64,000 nucleotides of DNA. Source: Palsa-506 sp963709075 (lineage in GTDB: Bacteria; Actinomycetota; Actinomycetes; Streptosporangiales; Streptosporangiaceae). This document shows, one piece after another, positions 1 through 8,917 of this stretch. Below the pieces are notes generated by a model that searched no databases, was not told the DNA's origin, and was given only the letters and a program-made list of their open reading frames with translations. The translations under genes and the position numbers were made by a program. The DNA lies in the NCBI GenBank assembly GCA_963709075.1, contig CAVPUY010000005.1:930001-994000 (forward strand), in the 5' to 3' direction. The stretch's first letter is position 1. The number at the start of each line of letters is the position of its first letter.

Positions 1-1
1 A

Positions 2-1150
2 TCTGCCGCGATCGCCGCCGCCATCGGGCCGCTCCTCGGCGGATTCCTCACGACCTACCTGTCATGGCGTGTCGGCTTCGGGCTCGAGGTAGTCATCATC
101 CTCGTCGTGCTGTCCCAGATCCGCCTCGTCAAGGACGTGCCCTACACGGGGCCGCGCCAGATCGACTTTGTCGGCGCGGTGCTCTCCGTGGTTGGCATGG
201 GCGGCGTTGTCCTCGGCATCCTCGTCTGGCAAGAAGGCGGTAACTATGTCGGCCTGCTCATCGGCATCGGCGCAGTGACCCTGGTCGCGCTCGCCTTCTG
301 GCTCGTCCGCCGTAAGCGGCGCGGCAAGCCCACCCTGCTGGATCCCGACCTGTTCAAGCACCTGAACTTCCGCATCGGCATCTCGCAGCAGACGCTCCAG
401 CAGATCACCCTCGGCGGCGCCATGATCGTCCTGCCGCTCTTCCTGCAGATGACCCTCGAGTACAACGCCATGCAGGCCGGCCTCTCCCTCGCTCCCCTTT
501 CCCTGTCCATGTTCGGCATGGCCATGCTGGCCGGACGCAAGGCCGGGAAGCGGCGCCCGGCTCACATCGTCATGGCGGGATTCGGCCTCAGCACCGTCGG
601 CATGGCCGCAATCATCCCGCTGGTGCCGAGAGTGGACTCGGGATGGTATCTGGTGATCCCGCTGTTGATCACCGGCTCGGGCCTGGGCCTGCTGGTGTCC
701 CAGCTCAACAACTTCACCCTCGCACCCATTGCCGAGGAACGCGTCAGCGAAGCGGCCGGGGTGAACTCCGCCGGAGGCTCCTTCGGGCTGTCCTTCGGTC
801 TCGCGATGGCCGGCGGCATCATGTTGTGGGCCCTGGCCTTGAGTTTCACCCACTTGACCGAGGCCAGCACCGTGATCCCGGCGGCCCAGCAACAGCAGAT
901 CTCGGCCGAGCTTGAGCACGATGCCGAGGTCATGAGCAATACACAGCTTCAGAAGCAGATCACTGGCGAGCCCCCGGCCGTCGAGGCTGAGATCCTCGCC
1001 ATCAACACCGACGCCCGGAACCGCTCCCTTCAGGTAGCGCTACTCGTTCCCGTCATCGCCTCCCTCCTCGGCCTGGGCAACTCGTTCCGCATGCTTCGCC
1101 TCCCGGACATCGCTCCCGCAGCAGACACCGAAGGCGTCGGCCTCGGATGA
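2..1150 (+). CDS. MFS exporter, DHA2-like, 5' end outside window
   Basis: Membrane exporter of the major facilitator superfamily, probably the 14-helix DHA2 drug:proton antiport type. The frame is open from base 2, so the N-terminal helices lie outside the window. It begins with the antiporter motif C-like 'GPLLGGFLTTYLSWR' and continues with about nine hydrophobic segments separated by short charged loops (for example the Arg/Lys loop 'RRKRRGKP' at about 310-330). It ends at TGA 1148-1150. Substrate unknown. A second complete DHA2 exporter lies at 55356. Confidence 0.85.
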   Translation, partial: SAAIAAAIGPLLGGFLTTYLSWRVGFGLEVVIILVVLSQIRLVKDVPYTGPRQIDFVGAVLSVVGMGGVVLGILVWQEGGNYVGLLIGIGAVTLVALAFWLVRRKRRGKPTLLDPDLFKHLNFRIGISQQTLQQITLGGAMIVLPLFLQMTLEYNAMQAGLSLAPLSLSMFGMAMLAGRKAGKRRPAHIVMAGFGLSTVGMAAIIPLVPRVDSGWYLVIPLLITGSGLGLLVSQLNNFTLAPIAEERVSEAAGVNSAGGSFGLSFGLAMAGGIMLWALALSFTHLTEASTVIPAAQQQQISAELEHDAEVMSNTQLQKQITGEPPAVEAEILAINTDARNRSLQVALLVPVIASLLGLGNSFRMLRLPDIAPAADTEGVGLG

Positions 1151-1223
1151 GCGGCATCCCACGCTCATTGAATGGCTGACGCCGCCGGCCGCTGATCGGA
1201 AACCTGCAGAGGGAGGCAGCATT

Positions 1224-2441
1224 GTGGGCACGGAATCCTGCGTTGCCAATCTGGAGAAGGTTGACCATTTCGTCGTGCTGATGATGGAGAACCGCTCCTT
1301 CGACCACATGCTGGGGTATTTGTCCCTCACCGGCGGGCGAGCGGATATCGACGGCCTTCGTCCCGGGCTCGCTAACGAGTATCAGGGACGCAGCTACCCG
1401 GTGCATCATCTCGCGACGATGAAAGTGGGCGTGGACCCTAGCCACACCGCCAGCGCTGTCGACGTGCAGGTCGATGGCGGGCGGATGGGCGGCTTCGTCG
1501 CGAGCCTGGCGGCCACCATCGCTGACAGCCGGGTTAACGGCGGTGACCCGTCACCCGCCGTGGGGTACTACGACGGCGCGGACGTGCCCGTTTACGACCA
1601 CCTGGCGGAGGAGTTCCTGGTCTGTGACCGCTGGTTCAGCTCGGTCCCGGGTGCCACCTGGCCCAACCGCCTGTACGCCCTGTGCGGGAGCGCCGCCGGC
1701 AGCCGGGATGACCTGTCTCCCCATGTGCCGCCCATCTACCACAAGCCGTCGTTCGTCCGGCACCTGGACGAGCACGGCGTTTCCTGGCGCTGGTACTGCT
1801 TTGATACCCCCACGCTGCGCCTGGCCGACGCCCGCTACACCGCAGGACACCACCGCCACTTCGGCTACTTCAGCAAGACCGGCCTGAGCTGGAAAACCAA
1901 GCTCGAGATCAGGATCGACGCGAGCGCGGCCAGCTTCCTCGAAGACGCCGCAAACGGCTCCCTGCCGTCGGTGTCCTGGATCGACCCGGCGTTTACCTCC
2001 TTCAACCCGCTCGGCTTCCGCCCGAACGATGACCACGCGCCCGCCGACATCACGGACGGCCAGGACCTCGTTCTGGCCGTCTACGACGCCCTGGCGGCCA
2101 GCCCTGCCTGGGAGCGTTCGCTCCTGGTCATCGTCTATGACGAGCACGGGGGCTTCTATGATCACGTCCCGCCGCCCCAGGCACCGGACGACGACCCCGC
2201 GATGTTCGGCCGTTACGGCGTGCGCGTACCGGCGATCATGGTGTCGCCCTGGGTGGAACCGCGCTCGGTGTCGAGCACCGTCTTCGATCACACCTCGATC
2301 ATCAAGTCGGTTCTGCTGCGCTTCTGCCCCGAGGCGCTGGAGGACCGGCTAGCAGGGACAGGTTCTGGAGATTCCGTACGTATCATCCGCAGCATCCCGG
2401 CGCGCGGGTGGCCCGCGCCGCCCATCTCGGAGAGCTCCTGA
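1224..2441 (+). CDS. Phosphoesterase family protein (phospholipase C/acid phosphatase-like), C-terminus frameshifted
   Basis: Metal-dependent phosphoesterase of the PF04185 type, which hydrolyses phosphate mono- or diesters. Family signatures are in order: 'HFVVLMMENRSFDHMLGY' near the N-terminus, 'PNRLYALCG', 'YDEHGGFYDHVPPP' and 'FDHTSIIKSVLLRFCPEA' near the end. No obvious signal peptide. The GTG start has AGGGAGG about 10 bases upstream. The last ~30 residues do not fit the family; the expected tail ('GARVARAAHLGELLT') is present in another frame at about 2396-2440 and stays open to 2644. One indel between about 2345 and 2395 therefore split the C-terminus. Confidence 0.85.
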   Translation: MGTESCVANLEKVDHFVVLMMENRSFDHMLGYLSLTGGRADIDGLRPGLANEYQGRSYPVHHLATMKVGVDPSHTASAVDVQVDGGRMGGFVASLAATIADSRVNGGDPSPAVGYYDGADVPVYDHLAEEFLVCDRWFSSVPGATWPNRLYALCGSAAGSRDDLSPHVPPIYHKPSFVRHLDEHGVSWRWYCFDTPTLRLADARYTAGHHRHFGYFSKTGLSWKTKLEIRIDASAASFLEDAANGSLPSVSWIDPAFTSFNPLGFRPNDDHAPADITDGQDLVLAVYDALAASPAWERSLLVIVYDEHGGFYDHVPPPQAPDDDPAMFGRYGVRVPAIMVSPWVEPRSVSSTVFDHTSIIKSVLLRFCPEALEDRLAGTGSGDSVRIIRSIPARGWPAPPISESS

Positions 2442-2926
2442 CGCGCACTGCGCCACGGCCGGCGCCCCCGCGGGACCCGCTGGTCACGGACGTCGCAGCC
2501 CGGATGGCCGAACAAGCGAAAGCCGGCCACGGCACAACCGGCCAAGCGAGCCAGGGGAACCATGCGCACACCGACCTGCAGAAGGGCTTCCTCGCGGCGG
2601 CTCACCAACTGACCCGATGGGGACACCCGGCAGGCAAGCCCTGACCTCGGGCATCGCCCGGCAGTGCGCCCCTCAATGAGCGCTCTGCCTGCTGAGATCT
2701 TCAGGTGCCACGACGTCAGTCTCCGGAATGATCACCAGCCTTCACCCGGCCAGAGCAGCGTGATCCAGCCCTGCTCCCGGCCTACTGGATCTCGGTGAAC
2801 CGTCCCTGCCGGGCCAGTTCGACGCCGCCAAGGGCGTCGTGACTGGCGAGATCTTCATGGGTTCCCTTCTTTCTGATGCTCGTGGTCTATCGGTTCATCA
2901 GGCTGTGATCACCGGGGCGAGGAGCG

Positions 2927-3745
2927 TCATGCGTCGCGGCGGGTGATCAGGAGGGCGGCGGCCAGCAGGGCGGCGGCTGGCCAGCCGATGAGGACCAGCA
3001 TGGACAGGCCCGGGGAAAGCAGCCCTGACTGAGGATGCAAGGTGACCAGCTGATAGGCGGCGAAGGGCAGGGTGAACCCGCCGAGCCTGACGTTCCACGG
3101 GGACGGCAGGACCAGGCACAGCACCGCCAGGAGGTAGATCACTGTGACGGCCGCTGCGATGGCGCCCGCGGTGTGCCGGATGACCGCGCCGACCCCGACG
3201 CCTGCTATAGCGCAGGCGGCCGGGACCAAGCCCGCAGCCAGCACACCCCGCAGCGCGCCGGGGTGCGACAGGGCCAGGCCGCGGTGGCGCGGAGACAGGA
3301 TCGCCTGGGTGAAGAAGAAGCAGGCGAAGGCGAGTAGTTCACCGGCAACGAGGGCGGCGGCCCCGGTGACCGCTGCCTTGGCGGCGAGCACCGCCCGGCG
3401 CTGGGGCACTGCTGTGAATGTGGTGAGGATCAGGCCGCTGGCGTACTCGGAGGTGAATGTCAGCACGCTCAAGACGGTGACCGGCAGCACGGTGTACTCG
3501 CCATAGCCGAGGAAGCTGCTGGTGAGCGGGTTCATCGGGCCACCGGGCGGCGGAGCCAGGGCGGATGCGATGCTCTGCGCCACGATTGCGGTGACACCGA
3601 GCGTCACCACGGCCGCGATCAGCAAAGTCCAGTAGTTCGAGCGGACCGAGCGGAGCTTGGTCCACTCGGAGGCGAGCACGTCACGGGCGCGAACCAGCCG
3701 TGATGGCACGGCCCGGCCGGCAGCGGCGATCTGCGGTGCGGTCAT
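2927..3745 (-). CDS. ABC-2 type transporter permease
   Basis: Membrane subunit of a small ABC exporter, 272 residues with about six hydrophobic helices. It opens with the typical 'LASEWTKLRSVRSNYWTLL' segment of actinobacterial ABC-2 permeases. Its ATG overlaps the stop of the ATPase gene by four bases (3742-3745), so the two are translationally coupled. Substrate unknown; such pairs next to PadR regulators often move lipids or antimicrobial compounds. Confidence 0.85.
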   Translation of the reverse strand: MTAPQIAAAGRAVPSRLVRARDVLASEWTKLRSVRSNYWTLLIAAVVTLGVTAIVAQSIASALAPPPGGPMNPLTSSFLGYGEYTVLPVTVLSVLTFTSEYASGLILTTFTAVPQRRAVLAAKAAVTGAAALVAGELLAFACFFFTQAILSPRHRGLALSHPGALRGVLAAGLVPAACAIAGVGVGAVIRHTAGAIAAAVTVIYLLAVLCLVLPSPWNVRLGGFTLPFAAYQLVTLHPQSGLLSPGLSMLVLIGWPAAALLAAALLITRRDA

Positions 3746-4965
3746 GAGGCGGCCGTCCCTTCCGGTGCTGAAGTCCCAGCGCGGTAGTCGGTGCTGTCAC
3801 CGGTGAGATCCAGGTAGGCCTGTTCGAGGGAGGCATGCCGCGGCACCATTTCGTACACGGCGATCCCATGCCCGGCAGCCAGGTCGCCGATCGCCGGCGC
3901 CTCCAGGCCGGTCACGGCGAGCCCGCCATCGCCTTCTGGCCGGACGGCCGCCCCACGGGCGGTGAGCAGCACAGCGAGCTCACCGGCCCTGGGCGAGCGC
4001 ACCAGCACGTCCTGGCGCGTACCGGACACGAACCGGTCGGTGGGGGTATCGGCGAGCAGCCTGCCGCGGCCGATGATGATCAGGTGATCGGCGGTCAGTG
4101 CGATCTCGCTCATTAGATGGCTGGAGACCAGGACGGTGCGGCCCTCGGCGGCCATCGACTTTAACAGCTGCCGGATCCAGCGGACGCCTGCGGCGTCCAG
4201 CCCGTTGACCGGCTCATCGAAGATCAGCACCGGGGGGTCGGCGAGCAGTGCCGCGGCGATGCCCAGCCGCTGCTTCATCCCCAGCGAGAACTCCCTGGCG
4301 CGCCGGTCCGCCACCGCCGCCAGCCCGGTCGCCTCCAGCACCTGCATCGCCCGGCGCCGCCCGATCCCGTTGCTTTGCGCTATTGACAGCAGGTGAAACC
4401 AGGCGGTTCGCCCCCCGGGCACAGCGGTTGCGTCCAGCAGCGAGCCGACCACGTGTAGCGGACGGGTGATTTGCTGGTAGCGGCTGCCCCCGACTAGCGC
4501 CGTACCCGACGTCGGGCTGTCCAGGCCCAAGATCACCCGCATCGTGGTCGTCTTCCCGGCGCCGTTGGGGCCCAAGAACCCGGTGACGTGCCCTGGGCGC
4601 ACCGTGAAGTTCAGGGCATCCACCGCCGTGACGGGCCCGAAGCGCTTGGTCAGCTGGTTTACCTCGATCACGACCGGGCTGACCGGAACACGCCGGGCCA
4701 ACAGCGGCCCGCTCGCGGCAATCCCTGCCTCCTCGGCTACGGCGGCCTTCCAGGGCACGCTTGCCGCGGGCCGGGCCCTCCCGAAGATCAGGTAAACAAG
4801 GCCACCCCCTGGCACTGAGACGCAGATGACCACCGCCCACACCCACTTGGGCAGGTAGCGCACCTGGCCAGCCCGGGCCACGTCGACCAGGCACCAAGCA
4901 GCGAACGCAACCGCCACGGCCAGAACCGGTATCGCCACGGCAGATTCCGGCGGCAGGCTCATCAA
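3742..4965 (-). CDS. ABC transporter ATP-binding protein with N-terminal PLDc_N-like membrane domain
   Basis: ATPase of the exporter pair. Residues ~1-65 form two hydrophobic helices around 'RAGQVRYLPKWVWAVVI', the short PLDc_N-type membrane hairpin. Residues ~100-330 are an ABC domain with Walker A 'GPNGAGKTTT', signature 'FSLGMKQRLG', Walker B 'VLIFDEPVNGLD' and a switch His in 'LVSSHLMSE'. The ATPase is about 80 residues longer than a usual exporter ATPase because of the fused hairpin. The same hairpin ends the divergent gene at 5466, which suggests the two proteins share a membrane arrangement. Confidence 0.85.
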   Translation of the reverse strand: MMSLPPESAVAIPVLAVAVAFAAWCLVDVARAGQVRYLPKWVWAVVICVSVPGGGLVYLIFGRARPAASVPWKAAVAEEAGIAASGPLLARRVPVSPVVIEVNQLTKRFGPVTAVDALNFTVRPGHVTGFLGPNGAGKTTTMRVILGLDSPTSGTALVGGSRYQQITRPLHVVGSLLDATAVPGGRTAWFHLLSIAQSNGIGRRRAMQVLEATGLAAVADRRAREFSLGMKQRLGIAAALLADPPVLIFDEPVNGLDAAGVRWIRQLLKSMAAEGRTVLVSSHLMSEIALTADHLIIIGRGRLLADTPTDRFVSGTRQDVLVRSPRAGELAVLLTARGAAVRPEGDGGLAVTGLEAPAIGDLAAGHGIAVYEMVPRHASLEQAYLDLTGDSTDYRAGTSAPEGTAAS

Positions 4966-5107
4966 CCGTCACCATCCTCGACGCCAGCGATGACCCTGCA
5001 CCCGCCAGCCAGGCGGGCGGCAGGTCCGCCGCCTGCCGCCCGAAACCCCGCCATCCGCGCCTCCCGGCAATGCTCGCATTCCACGGTGACCCCGCAGCCA
5101 GTCTTCG

Positions 5108-5124
5108 ACATATGTAGCCTACAT
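5108..5124. promoter_or_regulatory. Palindromic PadR-type operator
   Basis: ATGTAGCCTACAT at 5112-5124 is a perfect 13-bp palindrome with ATGT/ACAT ends, overlapped on the left by ACATATGT (5108-5115). PadR-family operators typically contain spaced ATGT and ACAT half-sites. It lies 16 bases before the padR GTG and between the divergent ABC genes (start 4965) and padR, so it can control both sides. Inferred from the pattern only. Confidence 0.55.
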
Positions 5125-5139
5125 GTGTAGACTGCTGCC

Positions 5140-5469
5140 GTGAAGCTAACCGGTTCATTGGAACGCGTGCTCAGGGTGATGATTACCGACCCGACGGCAC
5201 CGCACTACGGCTACGACCTGATGAAAGCAGCCAAGCTGCCAAGCGGAACCTTGTATCCGATGCTTGCCCGCCTGCAGCAAGAGGGCTTGGTGGACTCCGA
5301 GTGGGAGGTACAGCGGCAGGACGCTGGCGGGCGGCCGCCACGCAAGTACTACCGGTTGACTGGTGAAGGGCTCCGCGTCGCCCGCGTCGAGCTTGCCCAG
5401 GCCTCTAGCGTAGCCGCGCGTCGCGTCGGGCATGGTGCGACGCGGCCCGCGCCTGGGAGCACGCGATGA
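5140..5469 (+). CDS. PadR family transcriptional regulator
   Basis: Small winged-helix repressor of 109 residues. The PadR core is clear: 'GYDLMKAAKLPSGTLYPMLARLQQ' region at residues ~24-47, then 'GRPPRKYYRLTGEG'. GTG start. Its stop overlaps the ATG of the next gene (ATGA, 5466-5469). With the divergent ABC exporter and the palindrome at 5112 it forms a typical autoregulated exporter locus; the inducer is unknown. Confidence 0.88.
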   Translation: MKLTGSLERVLRVMITDPTAPHYGYDLMKAAKLPSGTLYPMLARLQQEGLVDSEWEVQRQDAGGRPPRKYYRLTGEGLRVARVELAQASSVAARRVGHGATRPAPGSTR

Positions 5470-6062
5470 GCCAGGCCCCGCGCGCCCAGCGGATCGCCGA
5501 GTGGCTCATCCGCACCGCCTGCCGCCGGCTCCCAGCAGACGTGCGCGCCGAGCAGTGCCGGGAGTGGACCGCCGAACTGCCCGCCATCCTGGACGATCAG
5601 AGCATCCGCCCGTCGTTCCTGCGCACACTGCGGGCGCTCACTTTCTGTATTGGCATCTCCAGGACAACCAGGCAACTGAGCCGGTCAGCGCGAGCCGGTT
5701 CCCGGCGCACCAGAAACCCGCAGTGGCGGACGGGTGCCGTGAAGACCCGGCCTCCCGATGTGGCGGTCCGCGCGGTCGTCGGCCTCGCTGTCTGGCTCGG
5801 CATTGTGGCCTGCGTCATCACGCTGGGCCGTATGCTTCCTGACCCGCACGGCTGGCTGGTCACGGTTGGCCTGGCACTGGCCATCGGCTTTGACGCCTTC
5901 TGCCTCGTCGACATCGCCCGAGCCGCGCAGGTGCGCTATCTGCCCAAGTGGGCATGGGCGCTCATCTGCCTGAGCCAGAGTCCGCTTGGCGGCATCATGT
6001 ACCTGAGCATCGGCCATATCGGCCGACCACGGCCGGTGCCGCCAGGCGACGCGAAGCCATGA
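5466..6062 (+). CDS. Membrane protein with C-terminal PLDc_N-like hairpin
   Basis: 198 residues. The first ~100 are polar ('RAEQCREWTAELPAILDD'), followed by three hydrophobic segments. The last part contains 'CLVDIARAAQVRYLPKWAWA', nearly the same hairpin as the N-terminus of the divergent ABC ATPase at 3742-4965. It is cotranscribed with padR. Function unknown; it may be an accessory or sensor subunit of the ABC exporter. Confidence 0.7.
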   Translation: MSQAPRAQRIAEWLIRTACRRLPADVRAEQCREWTAELPAILDDQSIRPSFLRTLRALTFCIGISRTTRQLSRSARAGSRRTRNPQWRTGAVKTRPPDVAVRAVVGLAVWLGIVACVITLGRMLPDPHGWLVTVGLALAIGFDAFCLVDIARAAQVRYLPKWAWALICLSQSPLGGIMYLSIGHIGRPRPVPPGDAKP

Positions 6063-6073
6063 TGATGTTGTGC

Positions 6074-7450
6074 CTAGCGGACCGTGACGCGGCTGGGTAC
6101 TCCGTGGACCGGCTGCAGCGTGATGTGGTTGGTGCGCGCAGGCTCGCCGGGTGGCGCCGCGAACTCGAAGTCCCGTACCAGCGTGGCGAGCGCGATCACC
6201 GACTCGAGCATCGAGAAATGCTGCCCGATGCACGCCCGGGGCCCACCCCCGAACGGGAACCACGCGTAGCGGTGCCGGGCCTTCTCCTGCTCCGGGGTGA
6301 ACCGCTGCGGGTCGAAGCGCTCAGGCCGGTCCCAGAATCCCGGATGCCGGTGGGTGACCCAGGGTGACAGCACAACATCGGCGCCCGCCGGGACGTGGTA
6401 GCCGCCGATTTGATCATCCTGGACCGCCTGCCGGCCCAGGAACGGCGCCGACGGGTAGAGCCGCATCGCCTCCTTCAGCACCATGGTCGTGTACCCGAGC
6501 GCTGGGACATCCTGAGCGGTGAGGGCCTGGTCGCCTGCGATCGCGTCCACCTCCGCCCGCACCCGGCGCTGCACATCGGGATGCTGGCCGAGCAGGTGCA
6601 GCGCGTAGGTGAGCGCAGTCGAGGTCGTTTCGTGTCCGGCCAGCAGGAAGACGAGCACCTGATCGCGGACCTCGGCGTCGGTCAGCGAGCTTCCCTCGTC
6701 CTGCGCGTCAAGCAACAGCCCCAGCAGGTCCTCCGGCCTGCCGCCGCTGGCCCGGCGGTGTGCGACGATCTTGTCGCAGGCGCTGTGCAGCTCATGCTGT
6801 GCGCGCCGGAGCTGCTGGTTCACGGGGGTGGGCCAGCCCCGTGGCACGCGGCCGCCGGAGAGCGCCCGGCGCCGAACCGCATCGGCCAGCGGGCCAAACG
6901 TGCGATGCACCACCGGCAGCGCCTGCCCGAGGTCTTCACCGAACAGGATGCGGCACACGGTCGCCAGCGTGAGGCGGGTCATCTCCTGGTGAAGATCGAC
7001 GGTGCCGGGCGGCCGGGCCCGCCACAGCTGCACGACCTGCTGGACCTGCTCGGTCATGGCCGTGGCGTAACCGTTCACCCGCCTGGCCACGAACAGCGGC
7101 TGCAGGTACCGCTTCTGGCGCTGCCACTCGGCATCCTGCGTGGTCAGCAAGCCATCGCCGAACGCGCTGCGGATCTCGCTGTAGAAGACATTCTCCTTGC
7201 GGTAATTCGCCGGCCAGCCAGCCAGCACCCGATGCGCTGCTTCGGGATGAAACAGCATGTGCATTTCCACGCGCGCCCCGGGCGGGCCGAACCGGAAGCG
7301 CACCACCTCGCCGTAACGCTGGAATGCCCGCTCGCACAGACCCAGCATGTCGCGGCGCAGGTCCAGCGCCGAACCCAGCAAAAACGATCCGGGCACGACC
7401 GGTGCCACACCGGGTGCGGTGCCAGCTGGTACACCAGTTTGCAAGCTCAT
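6074..7450 (-). CDS. Cytochrome P450
   Basis: Heme-thiolate monooxygenase of 458 residues, soluble. I-helix oxygen-binding motif 'LLAGHETTSTALTY', K-helix 'LKEAMRLYPSAP' (ExxR) and heme loop 'PFGGGPRACIGQHFS' with the Cys ligand are all intact. The length and the 'AGHETT' pattern resemble the long bacterial CYPs related to fatty-acid or terpene hydroxylases. No redox partner is next to it. ATG start at 7450; substrate unknown. Confidence 0.92.
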   Translation of the reverse strand: MSLQTGVPAGTAPGVAPVVPGSFLLGSALDLRRDMLGLCERAFQRYGEVVRFRFGPPGARVEMHMLFHPEAAHRVLAGWPANYRKENVFYSEIRSAFGDGLLTTQDAEWQRQKRYLQPLFVARRVNGYATAMTEQVQQVVQLWRARPPGTVDLHQEMTRLTLATVCRILFGEDLGQALPVVHRTFGPLADAVRRRALSGGRVPRGWPTPVNQQLRRAQHELHSACDKIVAHRRASGGRPEDLLGLLLDAQDEGSSLTDAEVRDQVLVFLLAGHETTSTALTYALHLLGQHPDVQRRVRAEVDAIAGDQALTAQDVPALGYTTMVLKEAMRLYPSAPFLGRQAVQDDQIGGYHVPAGADVVLSPWVTHRHPGFWDRPERFDPQRFTPEQEKARHRYAWFPFGGGPRACIGQHFSMLESVIALATLVRDFEFAAPPGEPARTNHITLQPVHGVPSRVTVR

Positions 7451-7839
7451 TTACGTCCATCCCCTCAGCCGTGCAAGCTGGGTAGCACGTCCCCGCTGAC
7501 CCGTTGCGCCGCGTTGGACGACGGTACGGCCCGGCGCCCGGCCGGTCACAAACCCGCGCCCGACACTTCCAGCCCAGCCCGTTCCCTTCCGGCACACCGC
7601 ACGCGTCTCGTTTGTTCAGAGCGTCCTGATCGGCAGCTGATACAGCGCACGTCGCCCCGATGAACCGGTGGATCCTGAACTGATCTTTCTGCCGTAACTC
7701 ACGGTAGGCAAGGCAGGTACCGCCGCCAAGGGTGCCAACACGCGTCCTGAAGGGATACCAGCATCCCGCCTCGGTCGGTCGGCCTGGCCTGGGGTGAACG
7801 CCACGGCCGCTAGACATCCCACGGCTGTAATTGTCAGGC
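7451..7839. other. Intergenic stretch without recognisable gene
   Basis: About 390 bases between the P450 start and the amidase remnant. Frames here show no family signature. It probably contains the P450 promoter and the eroded downstream part of the amidase. Confidence 0.4.
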
Positions 7840-8070
7840 GTCTTGGCTGGTTCTCAACGTCGAAGAGCTCCTTCACGGCAATCGGCACGCCATGCAGCTG
7901 GCCCCTCCACCGGCGTTCTTCAGCTCCTCCTCCGCTGCCTCGGCGGCCCTGCGAGCGCGATCAGCGTCGATCGCGACAATGACGAGGGCTCGTCGTCCAT
8001 GGAGGCGATCCGGGCCAGAGCGTCATCAAGCACCGCCGAAGGACTCAGCTGGCGCGAAAAGGTAGGCCCG
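7840..8070 (-). pseudogene. Amidase (amidase-signature family) N-terminal remnant
   Basis: Reading the minus strand from about 8065 gives 'SRQLSPSAVLDDALARIASM', then in another frame 'IDADRARRAAEAAEEEL', then in a third 'GQLHGVPIAVKELFDVEN'. This is the usual N-terminus of amidase-signature hydrolases, including the catalytic Lys of 'GVPIAVKE'. It is broken by at least two frameshifts and ends before the Ser-Ser-Lys core. Next to an amide/branched-chain-type ABC transporter it is probably the former catabolic enzyme of that operon. Confidence 0.7.
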
Positions 8071-8175
8071 GGAAAGGCCAGCGATCCCCAGGCGGTCCCA
8101 GCCGGTCATCACGAGGCGCCAGCTCCGGCGTGACAGCCTCGAGACCGGCCGCGCCCATTGCCGGACCGCCGGCGA

Positions 8176-8904
8176 TCATGGAAGCGCCTCCTGCTGCGGC
8201 AGGTACTTAATGCTGCCGAGGACGTGATCCCGGATTATGGCAGCTACCTCTTCCTCATTCCTGCGTTTGAGTACCCTGACGAGCTGCGCATGCTGCCGCA
8301 CCGATTCCTGGTGTGGCAGACCGGCCTGGGGCCCGCGAGGAAACGACCGCCAAAGTAGTCGCAGGAGGAGGAGGAGCATCGGCGAGCGCGCACACTCGTA
8401 GATCCGGAAGTGAAACTGCCGATTGAATTCCGCCAGCCGATCGTCATCCGGTTGGCATGCGGCGACTTGGCGGTAGAGGGCTTCGATCTCCGTGACGTCG
8501 TCGTTGGTCATCTTGGACACGGCGAGGCTTCCGGCCAGCGCTTCCAATGCGGCCAGGATCCGGTAGTTCTCCTCCATTTCCTCCGACTCGGTGCGCGCGA
8601 CGGTGGCCCCCCGGTGCACGTCTGTGACCACGAGACCCTCCGACTCGAGGCGCCGCAGCGCCTCCCTCACCGGCGTGTAGCTCACAGCGAACTGTTCGGC
8701 GAGGTCACGCTGGCGAAGAGGCATGCCGGGAGAGAGCTGCCGGTCGGTGATGAGTTCTCTGAGTGCGTCGGTAACCATGTCACTCTTGCTGACGTATTTG
8801 CCCCTTGCCCGCAGTGCTGGCTGCCGGATCATGCCGGAGGCATGGTCGCTAGTCTCGTCCCGCGGGCGGGAAGGACCGTCTACCCGGTCGCCCGTCTCGC
8901 TCAT
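8176..8904 (-). CDS. GntR family regulator, FCD subfamily
   Basis: 242 residues. Winged helix at ~30-95 ('LRQRDLAEQFAVSYTPVREA') followed by an all-helical FCD ligand-binding domain with 'FHFRIYECARSPML' and a late His. The open frame continues upstream to 9216, but ATG 8904 is chosen because the sequence before it belongs to the LivF frame region and has no regulator homology; AGGACCGGAAGG lies just upstream. It probably represses the transport operon in response to its substrate or metabolite. Confidence 0.82.
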   Translation of the reverse strand: MSETGDRVDGPSRPRDETSDHASGMIRQPALRARGKYVSKSDMVTDALRELITDRQLSPGMPLRQRDLAEQFAVSYTPVREALRRLESEGLVVTDVHRGATVARTESEEMEENYRILAALEALAGSLAVSKMTNDDVTEIEALYRQVAACQPDDDRLAEFNRQFHFRIYECARSPMLLLLLRLLWRSFPRGPQAGLPHQESVRQHAQLVRVLKRRNEEEVAAIIRDHVLGSIKYLPQQEALP

Positions 8905-8917
8905 GGCCTTCCGGTCC

